DNA from: Solwaraspora sp. WMMA2056
Lineage (GTDB): Bacteria; Actinomycetota; Actinomycetes; Mycobacteriales; Micromonosporaceae
Length of the DNA stretch: 64,000 nucleotides
Assembly (NCBI RefSeq): GCF_030345095.1
Contig: NZ_CP128360.1
Span: 1,922,001-1,986,000, forward strand
Reading direction: 5' to 3'
In this document: positions 26,865 through 35,782 of the stretch, piece after piece
How the letters are laid out: every line of letters starts with the position of its first letter
Numbering within the stretch: the first letter of the stretch is position 1
Position numbers and translations under genes: made by a program
Notes under the pieces: generated by a model
Told to the model about the DNA's origin: nothing
The model's input: only the letters and a program-made list of their open reading frames with translations
The model's database searches: none

Positions 26865-28043
26865 ATGGCGACCGACCCGACCGGCGGCGGCCCACGCCCA
26901 GCCGACCCACCCGCCGGTGACCTGCAGCTGACCGACCTGACCAAGCGGTTCGGCCCGTTCACCGCCGTGGACGGACTCGACCTGACGATCCCGCAGGGCG
27001 CGTTCTTCGCCCTGCTCGGCGCCTCCGGCTGCGGCAAGACCACCACGCTGCGGATGGTCGCCGGGCTGGAACAGCCCACCAGCGGCCGGCTGCTGCTCGG
27101 CGGGCGGGACATCACCCGGCTGCGGCCGTACCGGCGGCCGGTGAACACCGTCTTCCAGAGCTATGCGCTGTTTCCGCACCTCAGTGTGGCCGACAACGTC
27201 GCGTTCGGACTGCGGCGGCGTGGCATCCGCGACGTGCGCCCGCAGGTCGATCGGATGCTCGCCCTGGTGCAGCTCGACGGGTTCGGCCCGCGCCGACCGC
27301 AGCAGCTCTCCGGCGGGCAGCAGCAGCGGGTCGCCCTGGCCCGCGCGTTGATCAACCACCCGCAGGTGCTGCTGCTCGATGAACCGCTCGGCGCCCTCGA
27401 CCTGAAACTGCGCCGGCAGATGCAGACCGAGCTGAAACGGATCCAGACCGAGGTCGGCATCACCTTCGTGCACGTCACCCACGACCAGGAGGAGGCCATG
27501 ACGATGGCCGACACGGTCGCGGTGATGAACGCCGGCCGGATCGAGCAGCTCGGCCCACCCGCGCAGATGTACGAGTTTCCGGCGACCGCGTTCGTGGCGA
27601 ACTTCCTCGGCCAGTCGAACCTGCTGGCCGGCGAGGCCACCGGCCGATCCGGCGACGACGTGCTGGTCACCGCGTACGGCTCGCGGTTCACCGTGCCCGC
27701 GGCCCGGTCCCGGTCCGTCGACGGTCCGGTCCATCTGGGGGTACGCCCGGAAAAGCTCGCCCTGACCCGGGACGCGGACGGCGTACCGGCCGGGGCGCAG
27801 TCGGTCACCGGCGTGGTCACCGAACTGGCGTACCTCGGGGTCAGCACCCAGTACCAGGTGCGCACCGGCTGGGGCACCGAGCTGAGCGTGTTCAGCCCGA
27901 ACAGCGGGGACGGAGCTCTGCTGCCGGTCGGTGCCGACGTGGTCGCCTACTGGCAGCCGGCGCACGCCTTCCTGCTGGCCCGTGAGCCGGGCACCGGCGA
28001 CCAGACCGCCCCGCTGCTCGACGACGCCGTACCCGCGTCATGA
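26865..28043 (+). CDS. potA: polyamine ABC transporter, ATP-binding protein
   Basis: The 392-residue ATPase has Walker A GASGCGKTT near residue 50, the Q-loop NTVFQSYALFPH, signature LSGGQQQR, Walker B QVLLLDEP and the H-loop FVHVTHDQEE. The C-terminal ~140 residues form the TOBE regulatory domain of spermidine/putrescine-type importers. Its stop overlaps the start of the first permease gene by four bases (ATGA), so the operon is tightly coupled. Confidence 0.93.
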   Translation: MATDPTGGGPRPADPPAGDLQLTDLTKRFGPFTAVDGLDLTIPQGAFFALLGASGCGKTTTLRMVAGLEQPTSGRLLLGGRDITRLRPYRRPVNTVFQSYALFPHLSVADNVAFGLRRRGIRDVRPQVDRMLALVQLDGFGPRRPQQLSGGQQQRVALARALINHPQVLLLDEPLGALDLKLRRQMQTELKRIQTEVGITFVHVTHDQEEAMTMADTVAVMNAGRIEQLGPPAQMYEFPATAFVANFLGQSNLLAGEATGRSGDDVLVTAYGSRFTVPAARSRSVDGPVHLGVRPEKLALTRDADGVPAGAQSVTGVVTELAYLGVSTQYQVRTGWGTELSVFSPNSGDGALLPVGADVVAYWQPAHAFLLAREPGTGDQTAPLLDDAVPAS

Positions 28044-28948
28044 GCATCCTGGCCCACGTCGGCGGCGGACCGGCCAAGCCGCCTCCGGCGTCGACCCGGC
28101 GCGGACGTGGCCGGCTGCTGCCGTACCTGCTGCTGCTGCCCGGCGGGGCCTGGCTGATCCTGTTCTTCGCCGTCCCGGCGATCCAGCTCGGGGCGACCAG
28201 CCTGTACGACCCGAACGGCTCGCTGGCCACCGGGTACGCGATGACCTGGTCGTTCGGCAACTACCCGGCGGCGCTGTCGGCGTACTGGACCCAGTTCGGC
28301 CGGGGCTTCCTCTACGCCGGCATCGCCACCGTGATCGCGGTGCTGCTCGGCTACCCGCTGGCGTACGCGATCGCGCAGCGGGCCGGCCGGTGGAAGAACC
28401 TGATGCTCGTCTGCGTCGTCGCCCCGATGTTCACCAGTTTCCTGGTGCGCACCCTGGCCTGGAAGACGATCCTGTCGGAGAACGGCTGGCTGGTCGGCGT
28501 ACTGCGGGATCTGCACCTGCTCGCCCCCGACGGCCGGCTGCTGTTCACCCCGGTCGCGGTGGTGCTCGGGTTGACGTACAACTTCCTGCCGTTCATGGTG
28601 CTGCCGCTGTACGCGAGCCTGGAGCGGCTCGACCCCCGGCTGTTGGAAGCCGCCAGTGACCTGTACGCCTCCCCGGCGCGGGCCTTCTGGCGGGTGACCC
28701 TGCCGCTGTCGGCTCCCGGGCTGGTCGCCGGCACGCTGCTGACCTTCATCCCGGCGTCGGGGGACTACATCAACGCCCGGCTGCTCGGCACCCCCAACGA
28801 GTACATGATCGGCAACGTGATCGACTCGGCGTTCCTGGTGCGGCTGGACTATCCGCAGGCGGCGGCGCTGTCGTTCCTGCTGATGGCGACGATCCTGGTC
28901 ATCGTGTCGGTCTACGTCCGGCGTACCGGCACCGAGGAGGTGCTGTGA
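28040..28948 (+). CDS. potB: polyamine ABC transporter permease (PotB type)
   Basis: The 302-residue permease has six predicted membrane helices and the coupling EAA loop, LEAASDLYASPARAFWRVTL (about residues 204-223), that docks onto PotA. It begins in the last codon of potA and ends overlapping the start of potC. Confidence 0.9.
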   Translation: MSILAHVGGGPAKPPPASTRRGRGRLLPYLLLLPGGAWLILFFAVPAIQLGATSLYDPNGSLATGYAMTWSFGNYPAALSAYWTQFGRGFLYAGIATVIAVLLGYPLAYAIAQRAGRWKNLMLVCVVAPMFTSFLVRTLAWKTILSENGWLVGVLRDLHLLAPDGRLLFTPVAVVLGLTYNFLPFMVLPLYASLERLDPRLLEAASDLYASPARAFWRVTLPLSAPGLVAGTLLTFIPASGDYINARLLGTPNEYMIGNVIDSAFLVRLDYPQAAALSFLLMATILVIVSVYVRRTGTEEVL

Positions 28949-29781
28949 TGGGCCCGGGCCCGGGCGCGACGGGGACCGGTGCGCGGCTGGCCCGGTGGCT
29001 GGTCGACCGCTGGGTCCTCGGCGTCGGCCTGCTGGTGCTCGGCTACCTGCTGCTGCCGGTGGCGGTGGTCGCCGGGCTGTCGTTCAACCGGCCGTCCAGC
29101 CGACTGTCCTACGACTTCAACGAGTTCACGTTGGACAACTGGCGGCAGCCCTGCGCGACCAGCGACATGTGCGACGCGGTGCTGCGCAGCGTACAGATCG
29201 GTTTTCTGGCCACCGCCACCGCGACGGTCCTTGGCACGCTGATGGCGTTCGCCCTGGTCCGGCACCGGTTCCTCGGCCGGTCCGCGACCAACCTGCTGAT
29301 CTTTCTGCCGATGGCCACCCCGGAACTGGTGCTGGGCTCGTCGCTGCTGACGCTGTTCGTGGCCGGCGCGGTGCCGCTCGGCTTCTGGACCGTGGTGATC
29401 GCCCACGTGATGTTCTGCCTGAGCTTCGTCGTGGTCACCGTGAAGGCGCGGCTGGCCGGCATGGACACCCGGCTGGAGGAGGCGGCGACCGACCTGTACG
29501 CCACGCCGTGCCAGACGTTCCGGCTGATCACCCTGCCGCTGGTGCTGCCCGGCATCGTCGCCGCCGCGTTGCTGTCGTTCTCCCTGTCGTTCGACGATTT
29601 CATCGTCACCAACTTCACCTCCGGCACCACCGTCACCTTCCCGATGTACGTGTGGGGTGCCGCCCAGCGCGGTATCCCACCGCAGGTGAACGTGATCGGC
29701 ACGGCGATGTTCGCGGTGGCGCTGCTGCTGGTGGTGCTCGGCGGCACGATCGGCCGGCGCCGCCGCGCCGGCCTCGGCTGA
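28948..29781 (+). CDS. potC: polyamine ABC transporter permease (PotC type)
   Basis: The permease has 277 residues from ATG 28948, which overlaps the potB stop (TGATG); the GTG at 28945 would add one residue. Six membrane helices are predicted and the EAA loop reads LEEAATDLYATPCQTFRLIT. The LTFDDFIVTNFTSG-like segment (SLSFDDFIVTNF) near residue 215 is typical of PotC. It is the last transporter gene, followed by the repeated start region of the next gene. Confidence 0.9.
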   Translation: MGPGPGATGTGARLARWLVDRWVLGVGLLVLGYLLLPVAVVAGLSFNRPSSRLSYDFNEFTLDNWRQPCATSDMCDAVLRSVQIGFLATATATVLGTLMAFALVRHRFLGRSATNLLIFLPMATPELVLGSSLLTLFVAGAVPLGFWTVVIAHVMFCLSFVVVTVKARLAGMDTRLEEAATDLYATPCQTFRLITLPLVLPGIVAAALLSFSLSFDDFIVTNFTSGTTVTFPMYVWGAAQRGIPPQVNVIGTAMFAVALLLVVLGGTIGRRRRAGLG

Positions 29782-29794
29782 GTGGGGGAGCTCT

Positions 29795-29885
29795 GTGCGG
29801 ATCCTGCTGAGGGGACCGCGATGCGGATCCTGCTGAGGGGACCGCGATGCGGATCCTGCTGAAGGGGGCGCGATGCGGATCCTGC
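29795..29885 (+). repeat. 26-bp tandem duplication of a translation start, four copies
   Basis: Units begin at 29795, 29821, 29847 and 29873 with (A/G)TGCGGATCCTGCTGA. The last unit is the real start of the next gene. Because 26 is not a multiple of three, each upstream copy opens a different frame, and each would give a 13-residue peptide that ends just past the next start. Three decoy starts therefore precede the real one. Confidence 0.9.
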
Positions 29886-31141
29886 TGATAGGTGCCGGTG
29901 GGGTGGGTGCGGCGGCGGTGTCGATCGCCGCCCGCCGGGACTTCTTCGACACCATGGTGGTCGCCGACCGCGACCCGGCCCGTGCCGCCCGCGCGGTGTC
30001 GGCGCTCGGTCGCGGGCGGACGGGTGCCGGCGGCACCGGTGCCGCCGGCGGCACTGCGGCCGGCGGTGGCGACCCCCGCTTCGTCGCGGCCGGCGCGCTC
30101 GACGCCTCCTCGGCCGAGGCAGTGACCGCGCTGTGCCGGGAACACCGGATCACCCACGTGCTCAACGCCGTCGACCCGCGCTTCGTCATGCCGATCTTCA
30201 ACGGTGCGTACGCCGCCGGCGCCGACTACCTGGACATGGCGATGTCGCTGTCCACCCCGCACCCTGACCGGCCACACGCCGAATGCGGGGTGAAGCTGGG
30301 TGACGCGCAGTTCGCCGCCGCCGCCGACTGGGCCGCCGCGGGTCGGCTGGCCCTGGTCGGCATCGGCGTCGAACCGGGACTGTCCGACGTGTTCGCCCGC
30401 TACGCCGCCGACCACCTGTTCTCGTCGATCGACCAGATCGGGGTACGCGACGGCGCGAACCTGACCGTCGACGGCTACGACTTCGCCCCGTCGTTCTCCA
30501 TCTGGACCACCATCGAGGAGTGCCTGAACCCGCCGGTGATCTGGGAGGCCGACCGTGGCTGGTACACCACGGCACCGTTCAGCGAACCGGAGGTCTTCGA
30601 CTTCCCCGACGGTATCGGCCCGGTCGAGTGCGTCAACGTCGAACACGAAGAGGTGCTGCTGATCCCGCGTTGGGTGCCGGCGAAGCGGGTCACCTTCAAG
30701 TACGGCCTGGGGGCCGAGTTCATCGACGTCCTGAAGACGCTGCACAAGCTGGGGCTGGACTCGACCCGGCCGGTGAGCGTCGGCGGTGTCCAGGTCGCCC
30801 CGCGTGACGTGGTCGCCGCCTGCCTGCCGGATCCGGCCACCCTGGGGGACCGGATGCGGGGCAGGACCTGCGCCGGCACCTGGGTCACCGGCCTGTCGCC
30901 GACCGGCGAGCCGCTGGAGGTGTACCTGTACCACGTGGTGGACAACGAGTGGTCGGTGGCCGAGTACGGCCACCAGGCGGTGGTGTGGCAGACCGCCCTG
31001 AATCCGGTGGTGGCGTTGGAGTTGCTGGCCGCCGGCACCTGGTCCGGCACCGGGGTGCTGGGTCCAGAGGCGCTGCCGGCGAAGCCGTTCCTCGACCTGC
31101 TCACCGCGTACGGGTCCCCCTGGGGCCTGCGTACCTCCTGA
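29873..31141 (+). CDS. saccharopine dehydrogenase-family enzyme (carboxynorspermidine-synthase-like)
   Basis: The 422-residue protein has an N-terminal Rossmann NAD(P)-binding motif, LLIGAGGVGAAAVSIAARRD (residues 4-23), and the family core NAVDPRFVMPIFNGAYAAG and GVEPGLSDVFARYAADH. The family includes saccharopine dehydrogenases and carboxynorspermidine dehydrogenases that reductively join an amine and an aldehyde. Being at the end of a polyamine transport operon supports an amine substrate. A low-complexity Gly/Ala insert occurs near residues 45-65. The start is the fourth copy of a duplicated start region. Confidence 0.8.
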   Translation: MRILLIGAGGVGAAAVSIAARRDFFDTMVVADRDPARAARAVSALGRGRTGAGGTGAAGGTAAGGGDPRFVAAGALDASSAEAVTALCREHRITHVLNAVDPRFVMPIFNGAYAAGADYLDMAMSLSTPHPDRPHAECGVKLGDAQFAAAADWAAAGRLALVGIGVEPGLSDVFARYAADHLFSSIDQIGVRDGANLTVDGYDFAPSFSIWTTIEECLNPPVIWEADRGWYTTAPFSEPEVFDFPDGIGPVECVNVEHEEVLLIPRWVPAKRVTFKYGLGAEFIDVLKTLHKLGLDSTRPVSVGGVQVAPRDVVAACLPDPATLGDRMRGRTCAGTWVTGLSPTGEPLEVYLYHVVDNEWSVAEYGHQAVVWQTALNPVVALELLAAGTWSGTGVLGPEALPAKPFLDLLTAYGSPWGLRTS

Positions 31142-31150
31142 CCGCCCCCT

Positions 31151-31230
31151 CATGATCGCGACGATCTTGCGCTCATCGAGACTATTTGTCCACTTTGCTC
31201 CACGATAAGCGCAAGATCGTCGCGATCATG
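31151..31230. repeat. dispersed inverted-repeat element, copy B
   Basis: Eighty bases with the arms CATGATCGCGACGATCTTGC and their complement; the middle contains TTTGTCCACTTTGCTCCACG, closely like copy A at 13083-13151. It sits between two converging genes and contains the stop codon of the minus-strand gene 31226-32092, so it may also serve as a terminator. Confidence 0.9.
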
Positions 31231-32092
31231 TGAGTGCCTGACGTAGGACGGCCACCACGTGTCGTGGGCGTCGATAGATGTCGACGGCGGTGAAGTACCG
31301 CATCCGCCAGCCCTGCGAAGAAAGCCAGTTGTGTCGCTCCCGATCATGTTGAGCTCGCTGGGCGGTGAGATGCGACCGGCCGTCGTACTCGGCGCCGACC
31401 CGCGACTGCTCCCATCCGAGGTCGATGACGTACCGGGTGACGAACGAGGCGTCGAGGACCCTGATCTGGGTCTGTGGGCGGGGCAGCCCGCCGTCCAGGG
31501 CGATGAGCCGTAGCTGACTTTCCTGGCGGCACTGGGCACCCGCGTCCACCACGTTGAGCAGTGCGCGTACCGCCACCACGCCCGGCAGGCCGAAGTGCAG
31601 CGTCACCTCGGAGGCGAGTGCGTCGAGATCACACCGGCCGGACCGCAGCGCGCCGTCGAGGACGGGCAATGCGTCCATCCGGTTGGATGTTCGTGCCAGG
31701 TCGACTGCGGTACGCGCCGGGGAGGTGCACCACACGCCGTCGACGAGACACGGCTCGGCCGGCAGGGCGGTTTCGTGGACGACCACACCACGCAACCGGG
31801 GGCGAGGGACGCCCGCCGGCAGCAGCACGTGCACCCTGTCGTCGGTGGTTCGGGCGACGAAGTCACCGAAGCCGTGCAGCGGCGCGGCACTCTGTCGACA
31901 GATCAACGCGGCCGGCGGTAGCCGGACCAGCAGAGCATTGAGTCGGGCGTGCGGGAGTTGTCGCGCCGACGTTGCGGGCAGGTACGTGTCGTTGAACGGG
32001 CGCCAGAGTTGGCCGCGGTCGATCCGACCCCGAATCTGGCCCTCGGTGATGCCGGAGTCTCGTAGTGCCCGGTAGCGCGTTGCGTCAGCCAT
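31226..32092 (-). CDS. AbiEi-like/DUF559-domain protein
   Basis: The protein has 288 residues from ATG 32092 (an in-frame ATG at 32101 adds three). The N-terminus has the short winged helix, GQIRGRIDRGQLWRPFNDTY, of AbiEi-type proteins. The middle matches the long conserved actinobacterial region with CRQSAAPLHGFG and SPARTAVDLAR. The C-terminus, GAEYDGRSHLTAQRAQHDRE and WRMRYFTAVDI, resembles DUF559/very-short-patch-repair endonuclease folds. Such single genes are widespread in actinobacteria and are not clearly antitoxins. No AbiEii partner is nearby. Confidence 0.7.
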   Translation of the reverse strand: MADATRYRALRDSGITEGQIRGRIDRGQLWRPFNDTYLPATSARQLPHARLNALLVRLPPAALICRQSAAPLHGFGDFVARTTDDRVHVLLPAGVPRPRLRGVVVHETALPAEPCLVDGVWCTSPARTAVDLARTSNRMDALPVLDGALRSGRCDLDALASEVTLHFGLPGVVAVRALLNVVDAGAQCRQESQLRLIALDGGLPRPQTQIRVLDASFVTRYVIDLGWEQSRVGAEYDGRSHLTAQRAQHDRERHNWLSSQGWRMRYFTAVDIYRRPRHVVAVLRQALT

Positions 32093-32212
32093 GCCTGGCA
32101 CCCTGCTGCGACGCCCTACGCCGGGGCTGGCGCCGTCTGCCTGGCTGTGGATGAACGCTCAGCCTGTGGATAACCTGCCTGGACCGCCCGCCCTGTGCAT
32201 GATCGCCCCTCG

Positions 32213-32292
32213 CATGATCGCGACGATCTTGCGCTTATCGTTCAACAAATCCGACAAAACCTCGCGACGAGTGCAAGATCGTCGCGATCATG
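32213..32292. repeat. dispersed inverted-repeat element, copy C (inverted)
   Basis: Eighty bases with the same outer arms (CATGATCGCGACGATCTTGC and complement) as copy B. The middle, read on the opposite strand, matches copies A and B (TTTGTTGAACGATAAGCGCAAG), so this copy lies in the opposite orientation, about 1 kb from copy B. Confidence 0.85.
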
Positions 32293-32389
32293 GGGGGGGA
32301 GTGGGCTGGGGCGGACGGGTGGGCGGGACGGGGCTACAGCTAGGGGATCACCCGACCGGCTGAGCCGGATCCGCGTCGCGGCTGTCAGG

Positions 32390-33199
32390 ATGACGGCGGG
32401 TCGGATCGGTGACGGTCAGGATGATGTGGTGATCGAGGATCTCGGCGAGCAGCAGCGACGCGACAGAACGGTGCTGGCGGGCAACAGTGGGTGGAGCCGG
32501 ATCGGCGGCCTGCTGCGGTGGCCGCCTCCACACCCGTGGCCGGCCCGCGTCGGGTGGCGGGTCGCGGCCGTCGGCACCGGATTCGCCGTGCTCGGTACGG
32601 CCGGGGCGTTCCTCGGTAACGTGGGCAGCATTGTCGGATTCGGCGTGGCGCTGATCGGTGGTGCGCTGCTCGCCGTGGCGGTCGCCTACCGGGTCCGCCG
32701 CAGTTGGCCCGGACTGCTGGTCACCCTGGCGGTGGCGCTGGTCAGCATGGTCGTCGCCGACCTGGCCAGCATCGGCTACCTGAGCGTCGCCGGGGACAGG
32801 GTCACCGCCGTGGTGGCCGCCCGGGAGTGTGCGCAGCAACGCGGCGACGTGGTCGACTGCGACTACCAGTGGCAGGACGCCAGCGGCGCCATCCTGGTGT
32901 CGGACCTGCTCAGCGACGACCGCTACCAGGTCGGCGACTCGGCCGAACTGGTGGTCGACCCGGCCGGCCTGGTCAGCGTACGGCCGGCGGACACGATGTC
33001 GCCGGACCTGGTCAGCCTGCTCGTGGCGGTGCTCGGCGGGCCGCTGCTGGTGCTGCTGGTCGTCCGCTGCCTCGCCGTTGGCGAAGGCTGGCTGCCCCGG
33101 CGGGGTGCCACCGCTACCACTGACCCGGCGAGCGGCGCCGGCCCTGGCCCGGCGGCCGGCGAGACCCCGGGCGGGACACCCGCTCCGGCGGGCGGCTGA
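32390..33199 (+). CDS. membrane protein of unknown function
   Basis: The protein has 269 residues from the ATG at 32390; a GTG at 32428 is another possible start, since no strong ribosome site marks either. Four membrane helices are seen: two in residues 65-100, one near 110-128 and one near 205-225. The external loop between helices 3 and 4 (about residues 130-205) holds two cysteines (ECAQQRGDVVDC) and a small beta domain that would form a disulfide. The C-terminal tail is Gly/Pro-rich. No family is recognised. Confidence 0.6.
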   Translation: MTAGRIGDGQDDVVIEDLGEQQRRDRTVLAGNSGWSRIGGLLRWPPPHPWPARVGWRVAAVGTGFAVLGTAGAFLGNVGSIVGFGVALIGGALLAVAVAYRVRRSWPGLLVTLAVALVSMVVADLASIGYLSVAGDRVTAVVAARECAQQRGDVVDCDYQWQDASGAILVSDLLSDDRYQVGDSAELVVDPAGLVSVRPADTMSPDLVSLLVAVLGGPLLVLLVVRCLAVGEGWLPRRGATATTDPASGAGPGPAAGETPGGTPAPAGG

Positions 33200-33234
33200 G
33201 CCCGCTCGAGCGGACCGACCAGCGGCGGCTCAGC
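33195..33234. terminator. hairpin between converging genes
   Basis: Arms GCTGAGCC (33195-33202) and GGCTCAGC (33227-33234) overlap both stop codons; the inner part CGCTCGAGCG is itself self-complementary. Confidence 0.4.
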
Positions 33235-34666
33235 TGTCGATGGCGTGCATGACGTGCTTGAGCCGGGTGTAGTCCTCCAGCCCGTACATCGACAGGTCCT
33301 TGCCGTACCCGGAATGTTTGAACCCGCCGTGCGGCATCTCCGAGATGAACGGGATGTGGGTGTTGACCCAGACGCAGCCGAAGTCGAGCCGGCGGGTCAT
33401 CCGCATCGCCCGGCCGTGGTCGCGGGTCCACACCGATGCGGACAGGCCGTACCGGACGCCGTTGGCCCACCGGACCGCCTCGTCCTCGTCGGTGAACCGC
33501 TGCACGGTGATCACCGGGCCGAAGACCTCGTCCTGGATGATCTCGTCGGGCTGGCGCACCCCGGAGACCACCGTCGGGGCGTAGAAGAAGCCCCGGTCAC
33601 CGACCCGTACGCCGCCGGTGTGCAGCTGCGCGTGGTCCGGCAACCGGTCGACGAAGCCGGTGACCCGGCCGAGCTGGTCGACGTTGTTCAACGGCCCGTA
33701 CGCCACGTCAGGCTCGTCCGGCAGGCCGGTCTTCGTACCCCGGGCCTGCTCGGTGAGCGCCGCGACGAAGTCGTCGTACACGCCCGGCCCGGCCAGCACC
33801 CGGGTCGCGGCGGTGCAGTCCTGCCCGGCGTTGAAGTAGCCGGCGCCGGCGATCGCCTCGGCCGCCGCTGCCACGTCGGCGTCGTCGAAGAGCACCACCG
33901 GGGCCTTGCCGCCCAACTCCAGGTGGGTGCGCTTGAGGTCGGAGGCGGCGGCGGCCGCCACCTCCATGCCGGCCCGGGGCGATCCGGTGATCGACACGAA
34001 CTCCGGCGTCGGGTGCGCGACGAGGGCCCGACCGGTGTCCCGGTCGCCGCAGACCACGTTGAACACCCCCGGCGGCAGGAACTCGGCGGCGACCTCGGCC
34101 AGCAGCAGCGTGGACAGCGGCGTGGTGTCCGACGGCTTGAGCACCACCGTGTTGCCGGCGGCCAACGCCGGGGCGATCTTCCAGACCGCCATCATCAGCG
34201 GGTAGTTCCAGGGCGTGACCTGCGCGCAGACCCCGATCGGCTCCCGCCGCACGTAGGAGGTGTGCCCGGCCAGGTACTCGCCGGCCGACTTGCCCTCCAG
34301 CACCCGGGCCGCGCCGGCGAAGAAGCGGAACTCGTCGACGCAGGGCGGCAGCTCCTCGTCGGCGGTCAACTGCCGGGGCTTGCCAGTGTTGCGGACCTCG
34401 GCGTCGACCAGGTCGGCGGCGCGAGCCTCGACCGCGTCGGCGAGCTTGAGCAGCGCCAGCTGCCGCTGCGCCGGGGTGGTGTCGCGCCAACTTTCGAACG
34501 CGCTGGCCGCCGCGGACATGGCCCGGTCGACGTCGGCCGGGCCGGATGTCGGTGCCTGGGCGAAGACCTCGGCGGTGCACGGGTCGACCAGGTCCTGGTA
34601 GCCGCCGTCGACCGGGTCGACGTACCCGCCGTCGACGAAGTTGCGCAGGGTCTGCTTGTCGGTCAT
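33230..34666 (-). CDS. aminobutyraldehyde dehydrogenase-like aldehyde dehydrogenase
   Basis: The enzyme has 478 residues, with ATG 34666 preceded by a GGGAG site. It oxidises an aldehyde with NAD: PWNYPLMMAVWKIAPALAAG (substrate/NAD entry), the catalytic Glu in THLELGGKAP and the catalytic Cys in AGQDCTAATR are intact. The overall pattern (MTDKQTLRNFVDGGYVDPVD, SGYGKDLSMYGLEDYTRLKH) is that of gamma-aminobutyraldehyde dehydrogenases (PatD). It would take the aldehyde formed by the aminotransferase or FAD oxidoreductase at 11.7-14.5 kb and complete putrescine conversion to GABA. Confidence 0.85.
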   Translation of the reverse strand: MTDKQTLRNFVDGGYVDPVDGGYQDLVDPCTAEVFAQAPTSGPADVDRAMSAAASAFESWRDTTPAQRQLALLKLADAVEARAADLVDAEVRNTGKPRQLTADEELPPCVDEFRFFAGAARVLEGKSAGEYLAGHTSYVRREPIGVCAQVTPWNYPLMMAVWKIAPALAAGNTVVLKPSDTTPLSTLLLAEVAAEFLPPGVFNVVCGDRDTGRALVAHPTPEFVSITGSPRAGMEVAAAAASDLKRTHLELGGKAPVVLFDDADVAAAAEAIAGAGYFNAGQDCTAATRVLAGPGVYDDFVAALTEQARGTKTGLPDEPDVAYGPLNNVDQLGRVTGFVDRLPDHAQLHTGGVRVGDRGFFYAPTVVSGVRQPDEIIQDEVFGPVITVQRFTDEDEAVRWANGVRYGLSASVWTRDHGRAMRMTRRLDFGCVWVNTHIPFISEMPHGGFKHSGYGKDLSMYGLEDYTRLKHVMHAIDS

Positions 34667-34689
34667 GTTCGGCTCCCGCACGTCGGCCC

Positions 34690-34740
34690 GGATCAAGGTC
34701 AGGAATCGGATCAGGTCAGGGATCGGATCAGGTCAGGATG
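34690..34740. repeat. 17-bp direct repeat, three copies
   Basis: Three adjacent units with core GGATCAGGTCAGG (the first reads GGATCAAGGTCAGG), 24-75 bases upstream of the aldehyde dehydrogenase start. Regular spacing in the promoter region could make them binding sites. Confidence 0.6.
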
Positions 34741-35104
34741 AGGTATCCGCCAGCTATGAGCCATCCTTGCGACCGAAATCGCGGCAGACAAGGGGTACGG
34801 CGACTGTTTCCGTGCGCGCCGCGCAGCGCGACCGACGGTGTGGCCGGGTTGGTCACGCTGCGCCGGGTTCGACCGGGTCGGCGACAGCCACGGTACGTCG
34901 CCAGTGTGCCGGGGCCGTCGAACGGCCGTCGCGGAGAGGCGAACTCCGGTAACGATCATCGGCACGCTCTCCGGAGCCGGCGCAGGGGCCCAGATCGCGG
35001 GCCGTGCCGTGCTGGCCTTGCCGGCCTCCGTCCACCCGTACTCTCGCGGTCCCACGGCAACCAGCGTGCAACGCGTAGAACGCCTGCGTTGGCAGCCTCG
35101 GCAT

Positions 35105-35132
35105 CGAGGTGAGGCTCGGATACCTCACCTCG
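35105..35132. promoter_or_regulatory. 10-bp perfect inverted repeat
   Basis: CGAGGTGAGG (35105-35114) and its complement CCTCACCTCG (35123-35132) around eight bases, about 90 bases upstream of the hydrolase start. A CCTCAC motif occurs once more downstream at about 35145. Candidate operator, regulator unknown. Confidence 0.3.
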
Positions 35133-35221
35133 TTGACGTGCGTACGCCTCACTTCGGCGGCGAATCTGCCAACCCCAGCACGTCGTCGAGGTGCCGCGAT
35201 CCGGTTCGCTACAGTGGTCGA

Positions 35222-35758
35222 ATGTTCGCTGGCATCATCGTTCCCGGGCGTGGCTACGGTCCGCAGGCGCCGCTGCTCGACCTTGCCAGCGAGGCGCTCG
35301 CCGACCGCGAAATGCCAGTGGAGACGGTGCGGTGGGACGTCCCGGACGGGCTGCTGAACATCGGGCCGGAACCGTTCGTCCGGGCACACGTGGCGGCGGC
35401 CATCCACCGGCTGTCCATGTCCGCACCCGACGCACAGCCGGTGATCATCGCGAAGTCGCTCGGCAGCTATGCCGCCGTGCTCGCGGCCGAACGGCAACTT
35501 CCGGCGATCTGGCTGACCCCGCTGCTGCACATCGAGGCCGTCGCCGAGGCGATCGGCCGGAACCCGGCACCCGCGCTCCTCGTCGGGGGGACCCGTGACC
35601 GCAGCTGGCTGCCGGAGGTCGCCACGGCGACGGGCAAGCGGGTCGTCACGATCACCGGCGGCGACCACGGCCTGCGGCCACCCGGTCCGCTGCGGGCCTA
35701 CGCCCAGGCCCTCGGCGACGTCGGTACGGCGATCGAGGAGTTCCTGGCGCAACTGTGA
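35222..35758 (+). CDS. small alpha/beta-hydrolase-like protein
   Basis: This 178-residue protein, from ATG 35222, is short for an alpha/beta hydrolase. The strand IIVPGRGYGPQAPLL is followed by PVIIAKSLGSYAAVLAAE, where AKSLGS replaces the nucleophile elbow, and ends with LLVGGTRDRSW (Asp position) and TGGDHGLRPPGPL (His position). A complete Ser-Asp-His triad is therefore plausible. The substrate is unknown. Confidence 0.7.
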   Translation: MFAGIIVPGRGYGPQAPLLDLASEALADREMPVETVRWDVPDGLLNIGPEPFVRAHVAAAIHRLSMSAPDAQPVIIAKSLGSYAAVLAAERQLPAIWLTPLLHIEAVAEAIGRNPAPALLVGGTRDRSWLPEVATATGKRVVTITGGDHGLRPPGPLRAYAQALGDVGTAIEEFLAQL

Positions 35759-35782
35759 GCCGCGACGGTACCGCCTACCCGT

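Larger units (their letters stand above)
34667..35221. other. 555-base divergent intergenic region
   Basis: It lies between the aldehyde dehydrogenase (minus) and a small hydrolase (plus). It contains three copies of a ~17-bp repeat (34690-34740) and a 10-bp perfect inverted repeat (35105-35132), listed separately. Open frames in this stretch lack ribosome sites and family features. Confidence 0.5.

Noticed and set aside
31226-32092. Toxin-antitoxin system of the AbiE type.
   Set aside because: Only the AbiEi-like/DUF559-like protein is present. No AbiEii nucleotidyltransferase gene lies on either side, and such solitary genes are common in actinobacteria.
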